Counted from the stretch's first letter, positions 1 to 6,588 are shown. The stretch: 6,650 nt of DNA from an uncultured Chloroflexota bacterium (GCA_903879975.1 CAIRNL010000341.1:1-6650); one strand, 5' to 3'. Program-made: numbers and translations. Notes: generated by a model not told the origin, from the letters alone.

Positions 1-375
1 CTTTCCACGATGATCTTCACTGCTGCGATCTCATCCATTCCCAAAGAATTGGAAGACTCGGCTCAGATTGACGGTGCCTCTAGCTGGCAGTATGTGCGAC
101 GCATCGTGTTGCCCTTGCTTCGGGTTCCCATCGTAAGCCTGACCGTCATTATGTTGCCCCTGGTGTACAACCAATTTCTGGAGCCCTACGTTTACCTCGA
201 TCCAGCCAACACTACGCTGCTGCCTTTCATCCAAAGTGCGGTCGGCCAGTTCTCGACCAACTTCCAGTTGATCTATTCCGCAATTCTGGCATCGGTAGTG
301 CCGCTGGTGCTGGTTTATCTACTCTTCCGCCAGTTCTTTGTCAAAGGCGTCATGTCGGGCGCTATCAAAGGATAG
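1..375 (+). CDS. Carbohydrate ABC transporter permease, MalG/CUT1 type (C-terminal part only)
   Basis: This is an inner-membrane subunit of a binding-protein-dependent sugar importer. The reading frame is open from base 1, so the gene begins outside the window and about 124 C-terminal residues are seen. The cytoplasmic EAA loop that docks on the ATPase is clear: IPKELEDSAQIDGASSWQ, followed by the usual helix-starting IVLPLLRVP. Two hydrophobic stretches follow, a membrane segment after the EAA loop and another near the C-terminus (LIYSAILASVVPLVLVYLLF). The protein ends in GAIKG, close to the GAVKG ending common in MalG-like permeases. The WN dipeptide often found after the EAA-loop helix is YN here (YNQFLEPYVYL). 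The ATG at base 10 is internal and not the true start. The next gene begins 12 bases later, so they probably share a transcript. The family call is firm; the transported sugar is unknown. Confidence 0.93.
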   Translation, partial: LSTMIFTAAISSIPKELEDSAQIDGASSWQYVRRIVLPLLRVPIVSLTVIMLPLVYNQFLEPYVYLDPANTTLLPFIQSAVGQFSTNFQLIYSAILASVVPLVLVYLLFRQFFVKGVMSGAIKG

Positions 376-378
376 GAG
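374..378 (+). promoter_or_regulatory. Ribosome binding site for the chaperonin gene (GTG start)
   Basis: AGGAG overlaps the permease stop codon (TAG at 373-375) and lies 9 bases before the GTG at 388. It supports this GTG as the start, because no in-frame ATG or TTG lies between the TAG and the GTG. Ribosomes ending the permease would sit directly on this site, so translation of the two genes is probably linked. Confidence 0.7.
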
Positions 379-387
379 CGAATTATA

Positions 388-2037
388 GTGCAGACACAGC
401 GTTGTGCACCGCTCTTTCAACCTGCCACTTATCGCGCCCTAAGCAGCGGCGCTAGTCAGATCATTGATGCTATCCGGCCGACGCTGGGGCCGATCCCGCG
501 CAGTGTTGCGGTAGATCGTCTATTGGATCTGCGTGGACCAGAGATCCTGGATAACGGTGGACTGATAGCCAAGCGTATTATTCAGCTACCCAATCTTTAT
601 GCCGACGTTGGCGCTATGTTCGTACGCGACTTTCTGTGGCGGCTCCAGGATCAGGAAGGGGACGGCACCGCTACAGCTGCCGTGCTTTTTCAGGCCGTCT
701 ATGCCGCTGGCATCCGGCACATAGCGGCAGGCTACAACGCCCGCCATTTGCAGCTTTACCTAGAGAAAGGGATCCAGATTGTTCTAGCAGAACTGCAACG
801 GATGACGGTACGGTTGTCTAGTGAGCGGGAATTGGCGCATGTGGCCTACACAGTCTGCCAAGATCGGGAGTTGAGCGACTTGCTGGGTGAGATTTTTGCC
901 ATCATCGGCGGATACGGGCGGCTAGAGATTCGCAAAGGCCACACACGCGAACTCCAACGGGAATATGTAGAGGGAATGTACTGGGAACGCGGCGTACTGT
1001 CACGCCAGATGATCACGGATTGGAAGCGGATGCGCTGCGAGCTTGAAGATGTTTTTGTGGCGATCAGCGATCTGCAGTTACGTACGGCGCAACAGGTTCT
1101 CCCGCTGCTGGAGCAGGCTGTGCGGGTCGGAGCGCGAGGGCTGCTGCTGGTAGCGGACGAGATCGCTGGCAGCGCCATGGCACTGCTACTTGCCAACCAT
1201 CGTCCCGGCACTCTGCAGATTGTTGCCGTCAAAACACCAGGTTTTGGCCAAGAAGAACAGGCTGCGGTGCTCACCGATCTGGCTCTGTTGACCGGCGGTC
1301 GCGCCATTCACCGGGCAGCTGGCGATACATTCGATCGCTTTAGCGCTGAGGATTTCGGCCACGTGCGGCGTGCCTGGGCCAGCACGGAGAGTTTCGGCAT
1401 CATCGGCGGAAAAAACGACCCGCGTGCTCTGCGCCAGCACATCAGTACACTACGCAGGGCTTACGACGAAACGCTTGATGTCGTGCAACGCGGGAAACTG
1501 CAGGCGCGCCTGGGCAAACTGCTCAGTGGCTCGGCGACTCTGCGCGTAGGAGGCGTCACCGAACGGGAAATGGAAGCGCGCAAGGAACTGGCAGAACGCA
1601 CCGCAGTTGCGGTGCGTGGCGCGCTCCAGGAAGGGATTGTACCTGGTGGTGGTGTGGCACTACAGGATTGTCAGCCTGCCCTGCTGCGGGCGGCGAATGA
1701 GGCCATCGATCCGGACGAGTGTGCGGCCTATAGAATTCTGGCTCAGGCTATGACCGAACCAATCCGCACGATTGTGGCCAATGCAGGTCATACTTCCAGC
1801 AACGTACTCGCCGCTGTGCGCCTGGCTGGAGCAGGGTACGGCTACGACGTCCTGTCGGGCCAAGTAGTCGAGATGATGAGCGCTGGCATCCAGGATCCGG
1901 CCAGTGTTCAGAAAGCAGCGGCCTACACAGGTCTCTCCAGCGCTGCGCTGGCGTTGACGATTGATGTTCTCGTACATCGCACCGAACAGCCAACCCGAGC
2001 CACTGTGCGTGTGCCGGGTCAGCGAAAGCGACTCTGA
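388..2037 (+). CDS. Divergent GroEL-type (Cpn60) chaperonin paralogue, predicted ATPase-impaired
   Basis: The 549-residue protein aligns end to end with GroEL. The equatorial domain has TLGP (32-35), the nucleotide loop GDGTAT (91-96, D92 = GroEL D87), GGG (420-422) and GIQDP with D503 (= D495). The apical domain has EGMYWERG (196-202) and VKTPGFG (281-287). By my manual alignment two residues that GroEL needs for hydrolysis are changed: D52 becomes N56 (LDNGG) and D398 becomes R404 (spacing to GGG is exactly conserved). The conserved apical YLSPYF becomes VLSRQM (203-208), and the GGM tail is replaced by a basic end (GQRKRL). No groES or CIRCE element is seen, so ordinary heat-shock control is unlikely. 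The gene sits between a sugar permease and a propeller gene. I infer a specialised paralogue acting as a holdase, scaffold or dedicated assembly factor rather than the housekeeping GroEL. Family membership is certain; activity is not. Confidence 0.93.
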   Translation: MQTQRCAPLFQPATYRALSSGASQIIDAIRPTLGPIPRSVAVDRLLDLRGPEILDNGGLIAKRIIQLPNLYADVGAMFVRDFLWRLQDQEGDGTATAAVLFQAVYAAGIRHIAAGYNARHLQLYLEKGIQIVLAELQRMTVRLSSERELAHVAYTVCQDRELSDLLGEIFAIIGGYGRLEIRKGHTRELQREYVEGMYWERGVLSRQMITDWKRMRCELEDVFVAISDLQLRTAQQVLPLLEQAVRVGARGLLLVADEIAGSAMALLLANHRPGTLQIVAVKTPGFGQEEQAAVLTDLALLTGGRAIHRAAGDTFDRFSAEDFGHVRRAWASTESFGIIGGKNDPRALRQHISTLRRAYDETLDVVQRGKLQARLGKLLSGSATLRVGGVTEREMEARKELAERTAVAVRGALQEGIVPGGGVALQDCQPALLRAANEAIDPDECAAYRILAQAMTEPIRTIVANAGHTSSNVLAAVRLAGAGYGYDVLSGQVVEMMSAGIQDPASVQKAAAYTGLSSAALALTIDVLVHRTEQPTRATVRVPGQRKRL

Positions 2038-2987
2038 TGGCAGACAACGAACTGGTCGAGTCGACAGACCTGGTCTATGCCCTGGCGACAGCGCCCACCT
2101 TTGAGATCGACGGTCTATGCTTTGCAGCTTGTCAGTCTGGCCTGAAGCGTTCGACAGATGGCGGTAAAAGCTGGCACACTGCTTACGCATCCCTCAACCT
2201 CCAGGCGAGATTGAGCGCTACGAGTGTGGCTTTTTCGCCCCATTTTGGCGCCGACCGGACAGTATTTGCTGGGGCACCAGGGGGTGTACTGCGTTCTCAT
2301 GACGGCGGGCAGCGATGGATCGTTGCTACCTTGTCATCGCCGTCTCCTTTTGTCACCAGCCTGGTTGTCTCGCCAAACTACAGCCAAGATGGCCTTGTCT
2401 TTGCCGGCACAATGGAGGATGGCGTCCTGCGTTCCTGGGACCGGGGATGCAGCTGGGCAGCGTGGAACTTCGGCTTACTCGACCTGAACGTCTTTGCCCT
2501 GGCTATCTCGCCGACTTTTCACAGCGACGAAGTACTCTTTGCAGGGGTGGAGAGTGGTATCTTTCGCAGCACCAATGGCGGCCGCGCTTGGCAAGAAACC
2601 TCGTTTCCCATGGAAGCCGCACCGGTGCTAAGTCTAGCCGTAGCGCAGGACTATTCGAGCGGAGGAGCAATCCTGGCTGGCACCGAACGGCATGGAATCT
2701 GGCGGTCGATAGACGCAGGGGAAAGTTGGCAAGCCGTAGCATCCTGGAGAGGGCGCACAGCGATCAATGCGCTCTTGCTGTCACCTGGCTTTCCCCAAGC
2801 GCCGGTGTTGGCGGTTTTGACAGCGACAGATATCTTCTGCTCCGATGATGCGGGGGAGAGTTGGAAACAGGTAACGTCGCTTCAGGGGCAGATGCTGACT
2901 GCCGTGGCAGTGCCTCAGGGTATGGCGCCCGGTGCATCGATCCTGGTGGGTACCGGGAATGGGCAAGTAATCTGCGTACAGCTGTAG
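2037..2987 (+). CDS. Six-Asp-box (BNR/sialidase-like) beta-propeller protein, function unknown
   Basis: This 316-residue protein consists almost entirely of repeats of about 46 residues. Asp-box turns of the form S-x-(D/N)-x-G-x-x-W begin at residues 39, 87, 133, 178, 224 and 269 (for example STDGGKSW and SIDAGESW). A last partial blade lacking the box covers about 287-316. Each blade also carries a strand resembling VAFSPHF...VFAGA. Asp-box propellers occur in sialidases, Ycf48-type assembly factors and many uncharacterised proteins. The Asp box is structural and does not by itself imply an enzyme. No signal peptide or membrane segment is visible, so a cytoplasmic location is expected. The ATG shares its A with the chaperonin stop (TGATG at 2035-2039) and has no clear ribosome binding site of its own, so it is probably translated by reinitiation and made together with the chaperonin. 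A binding or scaffold role is an inference. Confidence 0.85.
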   Translation: MADNELVESTDLVYALATAPTFEIDGLCFAACQSGLKRSTDGGKSWHTAYASLNLQARLSATSVAFSPHFGADRTVFAGAPGGVLRSHDGGQRWIVATLSSPSPFVTSLVVSPNYSQDGLVFAGTMEDGVLRSWDRGCSWAAWNFGLLDLNVFALAISPTFHSDEVLFAGVESGIFRSTNGGRAWQETSFPMEAAPVLSLAVAQDYSSGGAILAGTERHGIWRSIDAGESWQAVASWRGRTAINALLLSPGFPQAPVLAVLTATDIFCSDDAGESWKQVTSLQGQMLTAVAVPQGMAPGASILVGTGNGQVICVQL

Positions 2988-2992
2988 ACATT

Positions 2993-3005
2993 CAGACAAA
3001 GTCTC
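2993..3005. repeat. Dyad CAGAC-AAA-GTCTC, copy 1
   Basis: AGAC and GTCT form a perfect inverted repeat around three bases, six bases after the propeller stop codon. The same dyad, including the flanking C on each side, recurs 45 bases downstream. Possible roles are a protein binding site or a weak RNA hairpin; no T-run follows, so it is not a typical terminator. Confidence 0.4.
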
Positions 3006-3037
3006 GTGATATTTGAACGAATAACACTCCAGAGTAG

Positions 3038-3050
3038 CAGACTGGGTCTC
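3038..3050. repeat. Dyad CAGAC-TGG-GTCTC, copy 2
   Basis: This is the second copy of the C-AGAC-N3-GTCT-C dyad, with a different three-base centre. Ten of thirteen positions match copy 1, and the differences fall only in the spacer. Conserved arms with a free centre fit a dimeric regulator site better than a random repeat, though the motif is short. Confidence 0.4.
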
Positions 3051-3153
3051 TTTCCGAACTGTCTCTAGCTACGACAGCTGTGAATGAACGTCTGGTACGA
3101 TGCGTCAGGGTCGCGTTGGATCGGCATCATCCGCTCCAGCCTGGCGTTGCTCG

Positions 3154-3172
3154 CAGAGCAGTCGCTGCTCTG
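3154..3172 (+). other. Perfect 8-bp stem-loop, possible terminator or leader structure
   Basis: CAGAGCAG and CTGCTCTG pair perfectly around the loop TCG. The stem is GC-rich and is the strongest local hairpin in the gap. It is followed by GCACCTGCATTTC, with no real T-tract, so a classical intrinsic terminator is doubtful. It could pause polymerase, protect the 3' end of the propeller message, or be a palindromic protein site. Its CTGCTC arm reappears in the two dyads before the SIS gene. Confidence 0.4.
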
Positions 3173-3235
3173 GCACCTGCATTTCAGCCACTCCGATACG
3201 CTGGCCTCTGGGGTTATAGCAACGCCAATGCAAAG

Positions 3236-3265
3236 TTGCGGCGTGCGGAATAAAGAAGATATGCT
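3236..3265 (+). promoter_or_regulatory. Weak candidate promoter for the SIS-kinase-aldolase cassette
   Basis: TTGCGG (3236-3241) and TATGCT (3260-3265) are 18 bases apart and give a start near 3272. Both boxes match the sigma-70 consensus poorly. The placement is attractive only because the two dyads (3282-3294 and 3303-3318) would then fall just after the start point, where a repressor could act. An activator-dependent promoter or read-through from upstream is equally possible. Confidence 0.2.
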
Positions 3266-3281
3266 CCAGTCCCCCTCGAAT

Positions 3282-3294
3282 CTGAGCTGCTCAG
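3282..3294. promoter_or_regulatory. Candidate operator, dyad CTGAGC-T-GCTCAG
   Basis: This is a perfect 6-bp inverted repeat around a single base, 35 bases before the SIS start codon. Its right half contains CTGCTCAG (3287-3294), which is repeated in the same orientation at 3307-3314, exactly 20 bases or about two helical turns away. The loop is too short for RNA, so a protein site is the likelier meaning. Confidence 0.4.
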
Positions 3295-3302
3295 TGGGCA
3301 GC

Positions 3303-3318
3303 ATACCTGCTCAGGTAT
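3303..3318. promoter_or_regulatory. Candidate operator, dyad ATACCTG-CT-CAGGTAT
   Basis: This perfect 7-2-7 inverted repeat ends directly against the ribosome binding site AAGGAG (3319-3324) of the SIS gene. As DNA it looks like a dimeric repressor site. As RNA it could form a six-pair hairpin with a four-base loop next to the Shine-Dalgarno sequence and affect initiation. It shares CTGCTCAG with the dyad 20 bases upstream. Confidence 0.45.
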
Positions 3319-3324
3319 AAGGAG
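3319..3324 (+). promoter_or_regulatory. Ribosome binding site fixing the SIS gene start
   Basis: AAGGAG lies 5 bases before the ATG at 3330. An in-frame GTG at 3324 overlaps this site and so cannot be served by it, which makes the ATG at 3330 the start. Confidence 0.8.
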
Positions 3325-3329
3325 TGAAA

Positions 3330-3926
3330 ATGGCTACAGACACGATTCTCACCCAGGCGCGGGGTCTGTTACGGGCCGAGGGTGCGGCAATCCTGGCGAT
3401 GGCTGACCAGTTAGATGAGGCGTTTTGCGACGCGGTGACGCTCGTGAGCAGCACAACGGGGGTGGTCATGACGACTGGCTCCGGCACATCAGGCACCATC
3501 GCCCGCCGTCTAGCTCACCTGCTGGCAACCTGCGGCGTACATGCGTTCTTCGTTCATCCTGCAGATGCCCTTCATGGATCGTCTGCGGCTGTGACTGACG
3601 GGGACGTGCTGATTGTGCTCTCCAAGGCGGGCAAGAGCGCAGAGATCAACGATTTTGTACAGGTAGCCCGGGAGCGTGGGGGCAAAGTGATCAGTCTGAC
3701 CTGGAAGCCGGACTCAGTTCTGGGCACGCTGAGCGATGTTGTACTGGCACTGCCCAATGCAGTCGATGCCGAAGGGGATGGAGTCCTGCCCTTTGGCAGC
3801 ACGTTGGCAGCGGGCGCCCTCTGTGACGCGCTCTGTCTGGGCGTCAAGAATGTGCGTGGTTTTACCCTGGCAACGCTGGCCCAGACTCACCCGTCGGGTG
3901 CTACAGCAGAACTCGTACGAAAGTAA
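3330..3926 (+). CDS. SIS-domain sugar-phosphate isomerase, KpsF/GutQ/KdsD-like core without CBS domains
   Basis: The 198-residue protein is a single SIS domain, which in KdsD/GutQ converts ribulose 5-phosphate and arabinose 5-phosphate. The matching landmarks are GSGTSGTIARR (50-60), FFVHPADALHG (73-83, H82), LSKAGKSAEI (97-106), E148, and RGFTLATLAQTHPSG (176-190, H187). It is much shorter than KdsD (about 330 aa) and lacks the tandem CBS domains, like catabolic SIS proteins. By manual alignment H82, E148 and H187 match conserved active-site residues, but the usual GKSG is GTSG (T53) and SNSGE is SKAGK (K102), so two charged positions differ. Placed 13 bases before an FGGY kinase and upstream of a class II aldolase, it probably isomerises the phosphorylated sugar or its precursor. 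The substrate is unknown, and the true reaction may differ from arabinose 5-phosphate isomerisation. Confidence 0.85.
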   Translation: MATDTILTQARGLLRAEGAAILAMADQLDEAFCDAVTLVSSTTGVVMTTGSGTSGTIARRLAHLLATCGVHAFFVHPADALHGSSAAVTDGDVLIVLSKAGKSAEINDFVQVARERGGKVISLTWKPDSVLGTLSDVVLALPNAVDAEGDGVLPFGSTLAAGALCDALCLGVKNVRGFTLATLAQTHPSGATAELVRK

Positions 3927-3927
3927 A

Positions 3928-3933
3928 AAGGAG
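3928..3933 (+). promoter_or_regulatory. Ribosome binding site fixing the kinase start
   Basis: AAGGAG in an A-rich stretch lies 6 bases before the ATG at 3940. The frame is open back to 3736 inside the SIS gene, but only the 3940 start has a binding site and begins the protein directly with the FGGY nucleotide motif. Confidence 0.85.
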
Positions 3934-3939
3934 AAAAAA

Positions 3940-5499
<1,560 letters not shown>

Positions 5500-5519
5500 T
5501 TACCAGCGATGCTGGCGAC

Positions 5520-5524
5520 GAGGA
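5520..5524 (+). promoter_or_regulatory. Ribosome binding site for the aldolase gene
   Basis: GAGGA lies 4 bases before the ATG at 5529, a rather short spacing. The start is also supported by homology: the N-terminus matches GatY/KbaY, with a short lead before AILRTAQREGYGVP. Confidence 0.55.
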
Positions 5525-5528
5525 TGCC

Positions 5529-6407
5529 ATGCCGCACGTCGGAGCAAGAGCGATCCTGCGTACAGCACAACGCGAGGGATACGGCGTCCCCTGTCTGCTG
5601 GCAGGCAACATGGAGATGCTGATCGGGGCTGTTAGGGCTGCAGAGGCGATCGGTGCGCCCTTGATCCTGGCCTACAACGCCAACGTCACGCCCCAGATTC
5701 CCATCCAAGCGATGGTCCACGCAATGGTACATGCAGCGCGGGCAACTCACGTGCCGGTGGCCACCATCCTGGACCACGGGACGGACCTGGCAACAGTTGC
5801 ACAAGCTATTCAGCTTGGCATCTCGACCGTTATGTACGATGGGTCACATCTCCCCTTCACTGAAAACGTGCGCACAACGCAGGAGGTAGTACGCACTGCC
5901 CACGCCGCTGGCGTAGAAGTCGAGGGAGAACTGGGCACTATCGGGGGATCGTCGATCGAACTAGGCTACGTCAATTCCGGCAGTGAATTCACTGACCCTG
6001 CACTGGCTGCCGAGTTTGTGAGCCAGACAGGCATAGACATCCTGGCAGTCTCGTTTGGAAATGCGCATGGCGTATATAGCGGCGCGCCACAGCTAGACCT
6101 GGGGCGTGTGCGATCGATTGCGGCTGGCGTTGATGTACCGTTGGCAATGCACGGCGGCTCAGGCTTGGATCGAACAAGCTATGCAGCAGTGATCGCTGCT
6201 GGCATCAGCAAGATCAACTACTACTCCGCCATGGGGATTGCGGTTACTCGCATGTTGCGCGCCTACCTCGCAACTGCGCCGGACAACGAGCTGATCTTTC
6301 ACCAAGTGATCGACTTCACCATTAAACAGTTTTACACGGAGACGAGTCGTCTACTGACGATCCTGGGGTGCAAAGACAGGTTTTCCAGCAAGAACGCATT
6401 GTCGTAA
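5529..6407 (+). CDS. Class II (zinc) ketose-phosphate aldolase, GatY/KbaY/FbaA family
   Basis: This 292-residue TIM-barrel enzyme should cleave a ketose phosphate or bisphosphate to DHAP (dihydroxyacetone phosphate) and an aldehyde. Family landmarks in order are: REGYGVP (15-21); ILDHGTD (80-86) with catalytic D82 and zinc ligand H83; MYDGSHLPFTENV (102-114); VEGELGTIGG (131-140) with E134; VSFGNAHGVY (174-183) with zinc ligand H180; LAMHGGSGL (205-213) with zinc ligand H208 and the phosphate-binding glycines; and KINYYSA (228-234). Length is close to GatY/KbaY (about 285 aa) and shorter than E. coli FbaA. The usual AFN after the N-terminal VP is CLL, and the usual N-x-x-T-E/D phosphate motif is N-Y-Y-S-A, both near the substrate site. 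As last gene of the SIS-kinase-aldolase cassette it probably performs the cleavage step. Candidate substrates include tagatose or fructose bisphosphate and pentulose phosphates; none is proven. Confidence 0.92.
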   Translation: MPHVGARAILRTAQREGYGVPCLLAGNMEMLIGAVRAAEAIGAPLILAYNANVTPQIPIQAMVHAMVHAARATHVPVATILDHGTDLATVAQAIQLGISTVMYDGSHLPFTENVRTTQEVVRTAHAAGVEVEGELGTIGGSSIELGYVNSGSEFTDPALAAEFVSQTGIDILAVSFGNAHGVYSGAPQLDLGRVRSIAAGVDVPLAMHGGSGLDRTSYAAVIAAGISKINYYSAMGIAVTRMLRAYLATAPDNELIFHQVIDFTIKQFYTETSRLLTILGCKDRFSSKNALS

Positions 6408-6408
6408 A

Positions 6409-6453
6409 CGCTGTACTCATATTTTCCCCACAAACCATTGTCTAGGTACAGCG
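6409..6453 (+). other. Inverted repeat CGCTGTAC / GTACAGCG after the aldolase gene
   Basis: Perfect 8-base arms at 6409-6416 and 6446-6453 are separated by 29 bases, starting two bases after the aldolase stop. No T-run follows, so a standard intrinsic terminator is not supported. The right arm can also pair in part with CGCTG at 6465-6469. Confidence 0.3.
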
Positions 6454-6526
6454 CTAAAACCTGACGCTGCTCCATACGATTGAAACACTCAAGCGACGTT
6501 ACTTCCTCATTTGGCTTGTGCAGCGG

Positions 6527-6555
6527 TTGACATCGGCTGCCAGGCGTGATAGAAT
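6527..6555 (+). promoter_or_regulatory. Near-consensus sigma-70 promoter, TTGACA - 17 bp - TAGAAT
   Basis: The -35 box TTGACA (6527-6532) is perfect, the spacer is the optimal 17 bases, and the -10 box TAGAAT (6550-6555) matches five of six. It is preceded by TG-N (6547-6549), an extended -10 element. The predicted transcription start is around 6562, giving a leader of about 43 bases before the ATG at 6605. This is by far the best promoter in the window and should drive the gene entering the right edge. Confidence 0.75.
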
Positions 6556-6557
6556 TT

Positions 6558-6588
6558 GTGCAATAGCTCATTTGCCGTGCAATTGCAC
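6558..6588. promoter_or_regulatory. Candidate operator: palindrome GTGCAATTGCAC plus half-site GTGCAAT
   Basis: GTGCAATTGCAC (6577-6588) is a perfect 12-bp palindrome about 15 bases after the predicted transcription start. GTGCAAT occurs again at 6558-6564, over the start point itself, within TTGTGCA (6556-6562). The same TTGTGCA appears at 6516-6522, exactly 40 bases earlier and just upstream of the -35 box. This layout fits repression by a regulator, probably the product of the gene that follows. Confidence 0.5.

Larger units (their letters stand above)
2988..3329. other. Intergenic gap without a supportable gene, rich in dyad symmetries
   Basis: This 342-base gap separates the transporter-chaperonin-propeller genes from the sugar catabolic cassette. 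Short open frames on both strands have no ribosome binding site and no recognisable protein pattern. The gap contains two CAGAC-N3-GTCTC dyads, an 8-bp stem-loop, and two dyads just before the next gene. It probably holds the end of the first transcript and the control region of the second. Confidence 0.6.

Noticed and set aside
376..387. CIRCE-type heat-shock operator or a groES gene before the chaperonin
   Set aside because: Only 12 bases separate permease and chaperonin, with no TTAGCACTC/GAGTGCTAA repeat there, and no groES-like frame is found anywhere in the window.
550..558. D55 of the chaperonin acting as the equivalent of GroEL D52
   Set aside because: The Asp in GroEL directly precedes Gly (KDG). 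Here Asn precedes Gly and D55 falls on the GroEL Lys position, so the residue is shifted by one; a structural model could still show compensation.
2315..2848. Open frame of 177 codons in another + frame
   Set aside because: It is a shadow inside the propeller gene, whose six regular Asp boxes prove the coding frame.
2037..2987. True sialidase (neuraminidase)
   Set aside because: Asp boxes are only structural. The arginine triad context (such as an N-terminal RIP motif) and a secretion signal are missing.
2994..3055. Intrinsic terminator made by the AGAC-N3-GTCT dyads
   Set aside because: The stems are only 4 bp and are not followed by a T-run.
3065..3304. Open frame of 79 codons on the - strand in the same gap
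   Set aside because: It has no ribosome binding site and no family resemblance, and it overlaps the other open frame and the control region.
3084..3320. Open frame of 78 codons on the + strand in the gap before the SIS gene
   Set aside because: It has no ribosome binding site, its composition is unlike the neighbouring proteins, it shows no recognisable pattern, and it runs through the dyads that look regulatory.
3736..3939. Upstream extension of the kinase reading frame
   Set aside because: The frame is open here only because it overlaps the SIS gene. The start at 3940 has a strong ribosome binding site and gives the normal FGGY N-terminus.
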